Assembly: GCA_013036995.1 (NCBI GenBank)
Contig: JAAOXG010000024.1
Coordinates: 1 to 64,000, forward strand
Source: Lacrimispora defluvii
Lineage (GTDB): Bacteria; Bacillota; Clostridia; Lachnospirales; Lachnospiraceae
Direction of reading: 5' to 3'
Length of the DNA: 64,000 bases
Shown here: in pieces, positions 1 through 7,724 of the stretch
Layout of the letters: each line of letters starts with the position of its first letter
Numbering within the stretch: the first letter of the stretch is position 1
Made by a program: the position numbers and the translations under genes
The notes under the pieces: generated by a model
Database searches by the model: none
The model's input: only the letters and a program-made list of their open reading frames with translations
Told to the model about the DNA's origin: nothing

Positions 1-21
1 GTTCAAGTCCTACTCGGGGAG
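1..21 (+). tRNA. tRNA 3' end, truncated by the window edge (possibly tRNA-Asn)
   Basis: Only the T-loop (TTCAAGT, closed by G and C), the 3' half of the T-stem (CCTAC), the 3' acceptor strand (TCGGGGA) and a G discriminator are present. The anticodon lies outside the window, so identity cannot be read. A TCCCCGA acceptor with G73 would suit tRNA-Asn, but that is a guess from general knowledge. Confidence 0.7.
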
Positions 22-69
22 TTCGTGATACTCAGCTAGATAGACTGTGAGGAAACGAAATTTAAGTAA

Positions 70-141
70 GGCCCCATGGTCAAGCGGTTAAGACATCGCC
101 CTTTCACGGCGGTAACACGAGTTCGAATCTCGTTGGGGTCA
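70..141 (+). tRNA. tRNA-Glu (TTC anticodon)
   Basis: A complete cloverleaf can be folded by eye. The acceptor GGCCCCA pairs with TGGGGTC (one G-T pair), the anticodon loop CTTTCAC holds TTC, and the T-loop is TTCGAAT. There is no encoded CCA; the discriminator base is A. It sits about 50 bases after the preceding tRNA end and 33 bases before tRNA-Cys, so the three are probably one transcript. Confidence 0.96.
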
Positions 142-174
142 CTGAATGTAAGTAGTTCAGTTTTATAATTTAAT

Positions 175-245
175 GGCGACATAGCCAAGTGGTAAGGCGT
201 GGGTCTGCAACACCCTGATCACCAGTTCAAATCTGGTTGTCGCCT
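175..245 (+). tRNA. tRNA-Cys (GCA anticodon)
   Basis: The acceptor GGCGACA pairs with TGTCGCC and the discriminator is T, as usual for tRNA-Cys. The anticodon loop TCTGCAA contains GCA, and the T-loop is TTCAAAT. It is the last gene of the tRNA cluster and is followed at once by a strong terminator. Confidence 0.96.
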
Positions 246-257
246 CTCAAAGAATGG

Positions 258-297
258 TCTCTAAACCTTTAAAGATAAGGGTTTAGAGATTTTTTTG
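258..297 (+). terminator. Rho-independent terminator of the tRNA cluster
   Basis: A perfect 10-bp inverted repeat (TCTCTAAACC at 258-267, GGTTTAGAGA at 280-289) with a 12-base loop is followed by an eight-base T tract. Confidence 0.92.
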
Positions 298-392
298 TTG
301 CTCGGATAGTCTGATCCAAGTAAGTGCAAGCTGTCTAACCATGAAATTATTTACTTTTGAAGTACATTTTCATTTTCTAGTCTATAACACAG

Positions 393-419
393 TTGACTTT
401 GTTATATTGATATTATAGA
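393..419 (+). promoter_or_regulatory. Candidate promoter for the PHP-domain gene
   Basis: TTGACT at 393-398 is followed by TATAGA at 414-419, a short 15-base spacer. The surrounding 298-486 stretch is AT-rich and otherwise empty. Support is only moderate because the spacing is not ideal. Confidence 0.4.
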
Positions 420-486
420 TTTAGTTTATAAATTAGATTTCGTGAAGGTGTTTACTCTAACAAAATATAGATAAGGGAGTGGTAGT

Positions 487-1269
487 ATGATAGACGGTCA
501 TATTCATATTGAACGAGGAGAATATACATATGAATGGATAAATCAATTTGTTAAAAAAGCAGTTGAAAAGCAACTAGATGAGATTTGGCTTCTTGAGCAT
601 TGTTATCGGTTTGAAGAATTTGTTCCTATGTACGATTCTGTTTGTGCTTATAGTAATTATATAGATACATGGTTTCATAGAAAAGCAGGGGTTCTGAAAC
701 TGGAAAATTATTTGTCATTTATCAAAAAAATTAGAAACAATCAGTTCCCTGTTAAGATTAAGTTTGGTCTTGAGATATGCTATTTTAAAGAATTTGAAGA
801 CTTAGTAATAAAATTAACTAAAGATAAAGATTTTGATTTTTTGCTGGGTAGCGTTCATTTTGTTGATAATTTTGCCTTTGACCATAAGGCGGAGCATTGG
901 AATGGAATTAATGTTGATGAAATATATCATAGATATTTTGAAACATCTGTTTCACTTGCTCAAAGTGGAATATATGATGGTATAGCGCATCCTGATTCGA
1001 TTAAACTTTTTGGACATAAGCCATCATATTCTCTAACGGAATATTATACCAGTTTAGCAAAAGAGCTTTCTAAAAATGATATGTACGCAGAACAAAATAG
1101 TGGAGTATATCGACGTTGTCCTAATACGGCTACACTAGGTATGGATAAAGAGATGCTAAAAATAATGAGAAATAATAATGTCAAAATCATTACTGTTTCG
1201 GATGCGCATTGCCCTGAAGATGTTGGTGATAGAATACTAGAACTTAATAATTGTCTAAAAATTATTTAG
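487..1269 (+). CDS. PHP-domain phosphoesterase, histidinol-phosphatase-like
   Basis: A PHP-domain metal hydrolase of 260 residues, close to the usual size of the HisJ/HisK-type histidinol phosphatase family. Metal-ligand candidates are visible in the family order: H5 and H7 (GHIHIERG), H38, E96 (FGLEICYF), H124 (GSVHF), H168 (IAHPD), D239 and H241 (SDAHC). AAGGGAG lies just upstream of the ATG. No other his gene is nearby, so histidinol phosphate is not assured as substrate; PHP proteins of this size also act on other phosphoesters. The gene is noticeably more AT-rich than the operons further right and stands alone between two terminators, which may mean it was acquired separately. Confidence 0.85.
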   Translation: MIDGHIHIERGEYTYEWINQFVKKAVEKQLDEIWLLEHCYRFEEFVPMYDSVCAYSNYIDTWFHRKAGVLKLENYLSFIKKIRNNQFPVKIKFGLEICYFKEFEDLVIKLTKDKDFDFLLGSVHFVDNFAFDHKAEHWNGINVDEIYHRYFETSVSLAQSGIYDGIAHPDSIKLFGHKPSYSLTEYYTSLAKELSKNDMYAEQNSGVYRRCPNTATLGMDKEMLKIMRNNNVKIITVSDAHCPEDVGDRILELNNCLKII

Positions 1270-1354
1270 CTGAAAAATAGGCGCAACCAGTATTAGAGAA
1301 TGAAAACCCTCCTTGGGGCTGTAGTCAACTAATATCTGGGGTTAAACAACAACA

Positions 1355-1382
1355 GAGGGAAACAGCCACGACTGTTTCCCTC
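1355..1382. terminator. Perfect 11-bp inverted repeat between convergent genes
   Basis: GAGGGAAACAG at 1355-1365 pairs with CTGTTTCCCTC at 1372-1382 over a six-base loop. T-rich sequence follows on the minus strand, so it most likely ends the oxidoreductase transcript and may also serve the PHP gene. Confidence 0.6.
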
Positions 1383-1391
1383 CTGTGTAAT

Positions 1392-1940
1392 TTAAGATAG
1401 TTTTTCGATCCAAGCAGCAAAAGCAGCTAAAAAACCGTTTAAAAATTCTTTGGTACCTTCGTTATTTAACTCTCCATTTTCATCAATCAGTGTATGAAAA
1501 GAACCAATATACGCTTCTGGTTGAGCGAGGGTTAAAACATTCAGAAAAGCCAGTACCTGTCGTAAATGATGATTTGCACCAAAACCGCCAATGCCGCCTG
1601 GGGACTGGCTGATTACGGCACCTGGTTTGCCGCTCCAGATATTTTCACCATAAGGTCTGGAACCTATGTCAAGGGCATTTTTCAGTGCTGCAGGAATAGA
1701 GCGGTTATGCTCTGGTGTAATGAACAGTATGGCGTCTAAATTCTTTACTTCATTTCTAAACACTGTGTATTCATTTAAATCTTCGCCATCATAATCCTGA
1801 TTATAAAGAGGAAGTTTTCCTATATCGATGATTTTAAATGCATAACCTTCCGGCGCGTTATTTTTTACATAGTCTGCAATGCTTCCGGAGAATGAATTTT
1901 TTCTCAAACTACCATTAATAATTCCAATTGTCTTACTCAT
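1392..1940 (-). CDS. NADPH-dependent FMN reductase (quinone/azo reductase type)
   Basis: A flavodoxin-fold reductase of 182 residues. The N-terminal phosphate-binding loop GSLRKNS (residues 10-16), the mid-protein TPEHNRSIPAALKNALD segment and SQSPGGIGG are typical of the ChrR/YieF/azobenzene reductase group, which transfers electrons from NAD(P)H through FMN to quinones, azo dyes or metals. I chose the ATG giving MSKTIG because a GGAGGTATTTTTT ribosome site stands directly before it; an upstream in-frame ATG overlaps that site. It is followed upstream by an NAD(P)-binding protein and an Rrf2 regulator on the same strand, a probable small redox or electrophile-stress operon. Confidence 0.9.
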   Translation of the reverse strand: MSKTIGIINGSLRKNSFSGSIADYVKNNAPEGYAFKIIDIGKLPLYNQDYDGEDLNEYTVFRNEVKNLDAILFITPEHNRSIPAALKNALDIGSRPYGENIWSGKPGAVISQSPGGIGGFGANHHLRQVLAFLNVLTLAQPEAYIGSFHTLIDENGELNNEGTKEFLNGFLAAFAAWIEKLS

Positions 1941-1973
1941 AAAAAATACCTCCATTTCAAATTTGTTTTCTAT

Positions 1974-2615
1974 TTATTGGTTACATACGGTAAATCTGGT
2001 ACGAATAAATTGTGGATTTTCTACTTCATCCAAAATGGCAACAGCCATGGTTCCGCTTGTTACAACTGATTTGCCTTCGGAGGAGGTCAGCAAATGATCC
2101 TTCCCTAAAACAGGTACTGTCGCTTCTCCTGGGACAAATTCCGCCGATGGGGATACGCCAACCCAGTTCACATTTTCAATGCTTCTCAAAAAGTTAAGGG
2201 TTTTATATGCCTCCACTGGAATGGAAATCCAGGGTGCAACGTCTGGTAATGTCTTCAAAGTGTCTAGAAACAGCTTGTTGTTTTCATCTAACAGACTGGC
2301 TGCGCCGAGAATAAAAAACAGTCTGGGCTTTTCGGTTTCACGGAAAAGGTTTACGAGCTTTGCAGCCAGATCCAGGTGTAAATACGCTTTAGCGGGAGCT
2401 GTTGCAAAGGCATTTATAATGACATCAAATTCCTCAAGATCTGATCTGGTTAGATCGAACACATCTTTATCAATTATGTTTACTCCGTCTCCCAGTAAAG
2501 ATACTGCCTTATCCTTATGCCGGACAATTGCAGTCACTTCGTGTCCGCGTAATACACTTTCTTTGTAGAGTGCAGTGCCGGCCATACCGGTTGCACCTAT
2601 TATTGCAATTTTCAT
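1974..2615 (-). CDS. NAD(P)-binding Rossmann protein (YwnB/NmrA-like)
   Basis: A protein of 213 residues starting with a Rossmann nucleotide-binding loop, GATGMAG at residues 7-13, and showing the general layout of atypical short-chain dehydrogenases of the YwnB/NmrA-like group. The substrate is unknown. It lies between the FMN reductase and an Rrf2-type regulator on the same strand. The ywnB-ywnA pairing known from Bacillus has the same composition (Rossmann protein plus Rrf2 regulator), which supports this family call. Confidence 0.88.
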   Translation of the reverse strand: MKIAIIGATGMAGTALYKESVLRGHEVTAIVRHKDKAVSLLGDGVNIIDKDVFDLTRSDLEEFDVIINAFATAPAKAYLHLDLAAKLVNLFRETEKPRLFFILGAASLLDENNKLFLDTLKTLPDVAPWISIPVEAYKTLNFLRSIENVNWVGVSPSAEFVPGEATVPVLGKDHLLTSSEGKSVVTSGTMAVAILDEVENPQFIRTRFTVCNQ

Positions 2616-2653
2616 AGTTACTCACATCCTTTCTTTTTATTTTAGACTCATAT

Positions 2654-3061
2654 TTATATTAATTCTTTTATAATATCAGCCAGGCTAATGGCAGACAACT
2701 TTTCCTCTGTTGCTGTTTGTATGTTATCATATAAATTTTTCAATGTGACTTCTATCTTTGCCCCTACTGGACAGTTTGGATTGGTGTTGCTGTGAATGCT
2801 AAACAAATCCTGATGGTCTTCTGTTGCAATAAAGATATCCAGAAGTGAAATATCTTTTGCTTCTCTGGCAAGACCCGTTACACCAAGTTTCGTACTCGTT
2901 TTAATTAACTTTGCTTTCTTTAAACGGCTCATTAAGCGTCTGACCAGGGCGGAATTGGTGTTGATGCTGGAAGCAATGTACTCAGACGTGACGGGCTGCC
3001 CCTCCATCAGTATAATTACACTCATTATATGAATGCTTACCGATAATTTAGTTGAATACAT
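2654..3061 (-). CDS. Rrf2-family transcriptional regulator (YwnA-like)
   Basis: An Rrf2-type winged-helix regulator of 135 residues. The recognition-helix region (SEYIASSINTNSALVRRLMSR) lies at about residues 25-46 and the conserved SLLDIF follows at about 92-97. Only one cysteine is visible (NPNCPVG), so the three-Cys iron-sulfur site of IscR/NsrR is absent; it belongs with the cluster-free YwnA/CymR-type members. It is first in the minus-strand operon with the two redox genes and probably regulates it. A palindrome just upstream of its start is the likely operator. Confidence 0.9.
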   Translation of the reverse strand: MYSTKLSVSIHIMSVIILMEGQPVTSEYIASSINTNSALVRRLMSRLKKAKLIKTSTKLGVTGLAREAKDISLLDIFIATEDHQDLFSIHSNTNPNCPVGAKIEVTLKNLYDNIQTATEEKLSAISLADIIKELI

Positions 3062-3075
3062 AAGTACCTCCTTTT

Positions 3076-3142
3076 GTAACTATTTTAGTTACAGATATGC
3101 ATTTTGTCAAGTACTTATTTCCTTTTTTTCTACTATGTTAGT
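3076..3142 (-). promoter_or_regulatory. Candidate double operator of the Rrf2-type regulator
   Basis: GTAACTA-TTT-TAGTTAC at 3076-3092 is a perfect 7-bp inverted repeat directly upstream of the regulator's start. A related imperfect copy, ACTATGTTAGT, lies at 3132-3142. The centres are about 53 bases apart, near five helical turns. Autoregulation is inferred. Confidence 0.5.
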
Positions 3143-3304
3143 TCCAAACTTCTGATTCTTCTAAAACTATAAAAATAACTTGTTTGATGATATGATATTA
3201 TTACTGGCTGTAGAAGTTTTTTCACTTGATATTATTTGTATTATTTGTAACTTATTAATTTATATTATATAATAGATCTGATTAATATAAATGGAGGGAT
3301 ATGT

Positions 3305-4006
3305 ATGAAAAAGTTTATAGTTTTGATGTCTTTGGTATTTTCAGTTTTGGGTTCCATTGTGAGTTATGCGGATGAATGGAGGCAGGATTCTACCGGATGG
3401 CAATATGTGTACAATGATGGTACAGTATTAAAAGACAACTGGTTTACTGACCCTGAGACGGGTGAACATTATCATTTTGATTCAAATGGGTATATGCAGA
3501 CTGGGATTGTTAAGGTAGAAGGAAAGGATCGCTATTTTAATGATTCAGGAGTACTTTTGGTAAACGGATTAATACCAGATGGACGCATGGCTGATCGCAA
3601 CGGAGAAATTATTAATGATGTCAATGACGGAGTAACGTTTCTGGTAGTTTGGCTTCCTGATGTGAAAGTTGGAAATAGTAAAGTTATCTCTGTAGGTATA
3701 AAAAATATAAGTAATAAGCCAGTTACAGTTAAAAATAAATGTGATATAACTACCAATGATAAAACCACTACGTTATCTCTTTATAATCCAGATACACATA
3801 GCTTTTATAATGAGAGGACCGTTAATACAAATGAGACGGTTAATATGAGTTTTATTAATCCTGATTTATCTGAGTTTTATACGGATGAAAGCAGCATGAT
3901 CGTGTTCCCAGTTCAGATTGATGGTAAAGTGCTATTATGTTATGTGAATGAACATGTGGCGGTTATTATGCATAAATCTCAGGAGGAACTTAACAGAGCT
4001 AATTAG
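3305..4006 (+). CDS. Secreted protein with cell-wall-binding-like repeats
   Basis: A protein of 233 residues with a clear signal peptide (basic MKK, hydrophobic core, likely cut after SYA at residue 22). Residues 25-85 contain Trp/Tyr/Gly-rich repeats (GWQYVYNDG, GEHYHFDSNGYMQTG, RYFNDSG) like those of choline- or glucan-binding modules, which often attach proteins to cell-wall polymers. The rest (about 100-233) is a beta-rich domain that I do not recognise. It is probably exported and retained at the wall; its job is unknown. An AT-rich 243-base gap precedes it, and a large hairpin follows. Confidence 0.82.
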   Translation: MKKFIVLMSLVFSVLGSIVSYADEWRQDSTGWQYVYNDGTVLKDNWFTDPETGEHYHFDSNGYMQTGIVKVEGKDRYFNDSGVLLVNGLIPDGRMADRNGEIINDVNDGVTFLVVWLPDVKVGNSKVISVGIKNISNKPVTVKNKCDITTNDKTTTLSLYNPDTHSFYNERTVNTNETVNMSFINPDLSEFYTDESSMIVFPVQIDGKVLLCYVNEHVAVIMHKSQEELNRAN

Positions 4007-4058
4007 TGTAAATTGGCTGACCATTTAAAAACTCCTGAGGTTTTAGTGACGATAGAAT

Positions 4059-4105
4059 AGCATAAGGGTTTCTCCTTAGCGGAAGCAAGCAGAAACCCTT
4101 ATGCT
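4059..4105 (+). terminator. Long hairpin with nested GNRA mini-hairpin, copy 1
   Basis: A perfect 15-bp inverted repeat (AGCATAAGGGTTTCT / AGAAACCCTTATGCT) encloses a small GC-GGAA-GC hairpin. The T-tract is weak. The core GGGTTTCTCC...GC...GCAGAAAC recurs at 5692-5731, so this is a repeated element as well as a probable terminator. Confidence 0.7.
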
Positions 4106-4245
4106 ATTTCTGCAAATTGCTGAGGTTGAAAATTTATGTAATACACTTTTCTCACTTTATAAGAGAATAGACTCTTATAATGCGTTATTTTAGATTTAAG
4201 ATTTCCGTGTTAATATTAAGATAATAAGTCAGGGGGGTATAGTGT

Positions 4246-5355
4246 ATGAAGCTTATGATTGCCGATCTTAGAAAAAATAAAGGAGTAAGTCAACAAGAAT
4301 TGGCGACTGTTATGGGGGTGGCTCATCAGACTGTAAGTAAATGGGAGACCAATGTGACGTTTCCGGATATAACGCTTTTACCTCAGTTAGCGAACTACTT
4401 TAATGTATCAGTGGATGAACTGCTGGGTTTAAAACCATTACCGTTACGAACTTATATTCCTTGTGAAGCGGGGACTAAGGATTACTGGAGTGAACGTCTG
4501 AAATATTTGAAAAACACACGGGATTTTCTGTGGAATAAAGACTATCTGCAATTTTTGATCGAAAGAGTCTGGAAGATTAATTACCCAATTAATGTTCTGG
4601 ACTGTGGTTGCGGTTATGGTTTTTTAGGTACTATACTTATGCCACATCTGCCGAAGGGGAGTACTTATACAGGCATTGATTATAGTGAGAACCTGATTAA
4701 TGAGGGAAAAAGGACTCTTGAAACCGGAGAATATGATGTACAGTTTGTATGTGATGATGTATTAACCTACGAAGCTGGAGTAAAATATGATTTTGTCATT
4801 TCACAGGCAGTATTAAGACACATTGATAATTCTCATTTATTTCTTAATAAGATGATTTCATTCACAAAAGATGGAGGTCTCGTTGTATGTGCAGAGGTTA
4901 ACAGAGAATTGGAAAATGTGGGTCTCTATATCCATGGTATGGATTATGACTATTTATGTCGATATCCCGGGTTTAAAGAAATGTGGAATACACAGTTAAA
5001 ACGCCAGGGGAGAGATTATTCTGTTGCTCTAAAAATCCCCGAGATGATGAGGGAATTTGGACTAAGGGATATAGATATTCGAATGAGTGATAAGGTTAAC
5101 TTCATTTCACCTGAACTTGCTGATTATGCTGAAGAGGTAGCAGCATTTGTTGAAGCTCATGAGTTTTGTGAGCATAAGACAAGTGAACAGCAAACGCTGG
5201 TGATTGAACGGCTTATGAATCATGGCATGGATAGAAAAGACGCAGAGTACTATTGTAATAAGCAAAATAAAATTACAGAGTTTATAGGCAGAAATCAGGG
5301 AATGCTGACTTTGACACAGTTTTATGGGTTACTAATCTCGTATGGTACAAAATAA
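4246..5355 (+). CDS. XRE-type HTH fused to SAM-dependent methyltransferase
   Basis: A protein of 369 residues with two parts. Residues 5-60 form a Cro/CI-type helix-turn-helix (SQQELATVMGVAHQTVSKWE), followed by a class I methyltransferase whose SAM-binding motif I is VLDCGCGYGF at 117-126, with GIDYSENL and an acidic CDDV further on. This would be a soluble DNA-binding protein carrying a methyltransferase or SAM-sensing module. The target is unknown. A GGGGGG-rich ribosome site precedes the ATG. A small conserved gene follows on the same strand, and related hairpins bracket the pair. Confidence 0.88.
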   Translation: MKLMIADLRKNKGVSQQELATVMGVAHQTVSKWETNVTFPDITLLPQLANYFNVSVDELLGLKPLPLRTYIPCEAGTKDYWSERLKYLKNTRDFLWNKDYLQFLIERVWKINYPINVLDCGCGYGFLGTILMPHLPKGSTYTGIDYSENLINEGKRTLETGEYDVQFVCDDVLTYEAGVKYDFVISQAVLRHIDNSHLFLNKMISFTKDGGLVVCAEVNRELENVGLYIHGMDYDYLCRYPGFKEMWNTQLKRQGRDYSVALKIPEMMREFGLRDIDIRMSDKVNFISPELADYAEEVAAFVEAHEFCEHKTSEQQTLVIERLMNHGMDRKDAEYYCNKQNKITEFIGRNQGMLTLTQFYGLLISYGTK

Positions 5356-5434
5356 TTATGAATTATGACTCTTATTATAAAAAATGCTGCAAATGGGATA
5401 ATATATTTTAAAAGTATAGAATGGAGTAATAATA

Positions 5435-5626
5435 ATGAAAGAATACACAAGTGAAGAACTAACAGAAGCACTTCGGGCTATAAATTCAATAATAGGCAAA
5501 TGTGAAAAAGCACAGGAAAAATTTCCTGAAGGGAATACTCATCATACACTTCTTAGAAATCGTTTAAAGGCGATGTATATCTCAAAAGAATTGATTACGG
5601 ATGCTATCTCAAAAAATAATAATTAA
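5435..5626 (+). CDS. Small conserved protein, function unknown
   Basis: A highly charged protein of 63 residues, predicted mostly alpha-helical (EELTEALRAINSIIGKCEKAQEKF). I recall similar short proteins with the same EALR-I-KCEKAQ-KF pattern in other clostridia, annotated as hypothetical. It has no signal peptide or membrane segment. It follows the HTH-methyltransferase by about 80 bases and may share its transcript; a strong hairpin terminator follows. Confidence 0.75.
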   Translation: MKEYTSEELTEALRAINSIIGKCEKAQEKFPEGNTHHTLLRNRLKAMYISKELITDAISKNNN

Positions 5627-5691
5627 ACATAATCTACCATGTGTATTGGAATATATAGAATGGCAGCATGATAGAACTTAGATTAGTTAAG

Positions 5692-5731
5692 GGGTTTCTC
5701 CACCGCGAAAGCAAAGCAGAAACTCTTTTTT
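5692..5731 (+). terminator. Terminator with nested GNRA mini-hairpin, copy 2
   Basis: GGGTTTCT at 5692-5699 pairs with AGAAACTC at 5718-5725 (one G-T pair), enclosing GC-GAAA-GC, and a long T-tract follows. It matches the core of the hairpin at 4059-4105. Confidence 0.8.
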
Positions 5732-5811
5732 TATTGTTCAGACTTTGATAAACAAGAATTTTAGTTAAGAATTGAAACAATTTAAAACAAGATAAAATAA
5801 TAAAAAATCTA

Positions 5812-5840
5812 TTGACACAACCACTAGGTATCTGTATAAT
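5812..5840 (+). promoter_or_regulatory. Promoter of the oligopeptide transporter operon
   Basis: A consensus housekeeping promoter: TTGACA at 5812-5817, a 17-base spacer and TATAAT at 5835-5840, about 70 bases before the binding-protein start. The rest of the 5627-5912 gap holds the preceding terminator and AT-rich sequence. Confidence 0.88.
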
Positions 5841-5912
5841 TTAAATAATTTTATAGGCAAATTGCCATAAATTAAGACGAAACAATAAAAGTAATACAAA
5901 AGGAGAGGAAAT

Positions 5913-7589
5913 ATGAAAAAAAGAGTATTAGCATTGGGTACTGCTGCGTGTCTGGTAATTGGAGCTCTTTCTGGTTGTGCATTTACCGGTGGTACCGGCG
6001 GCACTACTGCTGGTGAGTCTTCTCAAAGCGCAGGTGCAAGTGAATCTGTTTCTGACAAAACAACGGCTCCGGCAGCTGGTGATCAGGTACTTAGCGTTTA
6101 TGCAAATGCAGAAATCAAGACTCTGGTACAGTGGGCAGCTTCTGACAGCCAGTCCTCCATGGTAAATAACAACGCATTTGAGGGTCTGCTTCGCCTGGAT
6201 GAGAAAAATGAGGCCCAGCCCGCGCTTGCAAAAAGTTATGATGTTTCAGATGATAAACTTACATACACCTTCCATTTAAGAGATGGTTTGCAGTGGAGCG
6301 ACGGAACTCCCTTAACAGCCAGTGATTTTGTATTCTCCTGGTTAAAGCAGATGAGCGCAGATGCGACGAACGGCTACAGCTTTATTATGACAGATTACAT
6401 TGTAAACGGAATTGAATACAATGAGGGGAAAGTTAGTGCAGAGGAAGTTGGTGTAAAAGCTGTTGATGACAAGACGTTCCAGGTGACCATTAAAGCACCT
6501 ACTCCTTATTTTGCACGTTTAACCGTGCTCTGCCAGTTCTTCCCGTTAAATGAGGCATATGTTACCTCAAAGGGTGACCAGTATGGTTTAAGTGCGGATA
6601 ACATGATCTACTGCGGACCTTATACAATTACCAGTTACGATCCGGCAGTTGGTGCTACCCTTAAAAAGAATGACAAGTACTGGGATGCGGCAAATGTTAA
6701 AATTGAAAATGCACAGGTAAGAGTTATGAAAGATGCTTCCGCAGCTTTAAATGCTTATCTGGCTAATGAGTTGAGCCAGGTGGCACTGGATTCTTCCAAT
6801 GTGGCAGCTTATCAGAATAATCCGGAATTTAAATCAGAAAGTGAGTTCAGAACCGAATATCTGCAGTTTTCTTTAAGCAATCCGGTTATGAAAAACAAAA
6901 ATATTCGTAAGGCTGTTTCCGCAGCAATTGACCGTGATACTCTGGCTAAGGTGATCCTGGCTGATGGTTCTTCCTCCAGCAACGGTCTTGTAGCGGAAGG
7001 TATGTATGGAGACGGAAGTAAGACCTTCCGTGAACTGAACGGAAATTTATGTCCGTTTAATGCTGAAGAAGCGAAAAAGTATTGGGAAGAGGGATGTAAG
7101 GAGTTAGGTGAGACTCCGAAGCTGACACTTCTGGTACGTGATGATTCTGTGACAAAAGCTGTTGCGACTTACATACAGAGTGAGTTAAATAAGAATTTAG
7201 GTATTGATATTACAATCGATACGAAGACGGTTCAGGCTAGAAATGAATTAATGGATAACGATAATTATATGTTTGCATCCACTGCATGGGGCGCTGATTA
7301 TGATGATGCCATGACCTATCTTGATTTATGGACCAATGGAACTCCTTACCGCGGTTCCTATCAGAACGAAAATTACAATAAGCTGATCAGCGATGCAAAA
7401 GTTGAAACTGATGATGCCAAGCGTCTGAATATGCTGCTGCAGGCGGAGAAACTTCTGGTTGATGAAGACGTGATTGTTGCTCCTTTGTATCACAGAGGAT
7501 CTGCTACACTGACTAAATCAAATGTGAAAGGACTGGTTAACCATCCCTTCGGACCAGATGTTGAATTTAAGTACGCTTACTTTGAATAA
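5913..7589 (+). CDS. Oligopeptide ABC transporter substrate-binding lipoprotein
   Basis: An OppA/DppA-family (SBP type 5) binding protein of 558 residues. The N-terminus is a lipoprotein signal with lipobox LSGC (Cys22) followed by a Ser/Thr/Gly-rich linker, so it is anchored outside the membrane. The family features YTFHLRDGLQWSDGTPLTASDFVFSW and the ALNAYLANEL region are present. It captures peptides for the permease encoded next. It is the first gene of a long operon under a consensus promoter; an intercistronic terminator-like hairpin separates it from the permease genes and should raise its level above theirs. Confidence 0.95.
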   Translation: MKKRVLALGTAACLVIGALSGCAFTGGTGGTTAGESSQSAGASESVSDKTTAPAAGDQVLSVYANAEIKTLVQWAASDSQSSMVNNNAFEGLLRLDEKNEAQPALAKSYDVSDDKLTYTFHLRDGLQWSDGTPLTASDFVFSWLKQMSADATNGYSFIMTDYIVNGIEYNEGKVSAEEVGVKAVDDKTFQVTIKAPTPYFARLTVLCQFFPLNEAYVTSKGDQYGLSADNMIYCGPYTITSYDPAVGATLKKNDKYWDAANVKIENAQVRVMKDASAALNAYLANELSQVALDSSNVAAYQNNPEFKSESEFRTEYLQFSLSNPVMKNKNIRKAVSAAIDRDTLAKVILADGSSSSNGLVAEGMYGDGSKTFRELNGNLCPFNAEEAKKYWEEGCKELGETPKLTLLVRDDSVTKAVATYIQSELNKNLGIDITIDTKTVQARNELMDNDNYMFASTAWGADYDDAMTYLDLWTNGTPYRGSYQNENYNKLISDAKVETDDAKRLNMLLQAEKLLVDEDVIVAPLYHRGSATLTKSNVKGLVNHPFGPDVEFKYAYFE

Positions 7590-7639
7590 TCCGCGGCGGG
7601 CAGAGGTTTGCCCTGGCAGCTAGAATGCGGGAAATGAGA

Positions 7640-7686
7640 AGAGCCGCCCCTTCTTTTTCAAAATTGGAGAAGGACGGCTCTTTTTG
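7640..7686 (+). terminator. Intra-operon attenuating hairpin after the peptide-binding gene
   Basis: AGAGCCG plus CCCCTTCT pairs with AGAAGGA plus CGGCTCT, then TTTTT follows. It lies between the binding-protein and permease genes, so it probably terminates part of transcription or protects the upstream message end. Confidence 0.75.
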
Positions 7687-7724
7687 GAATCTTATGAAAA
7701 TAGGAATGCAAAGGAGGATACGGC

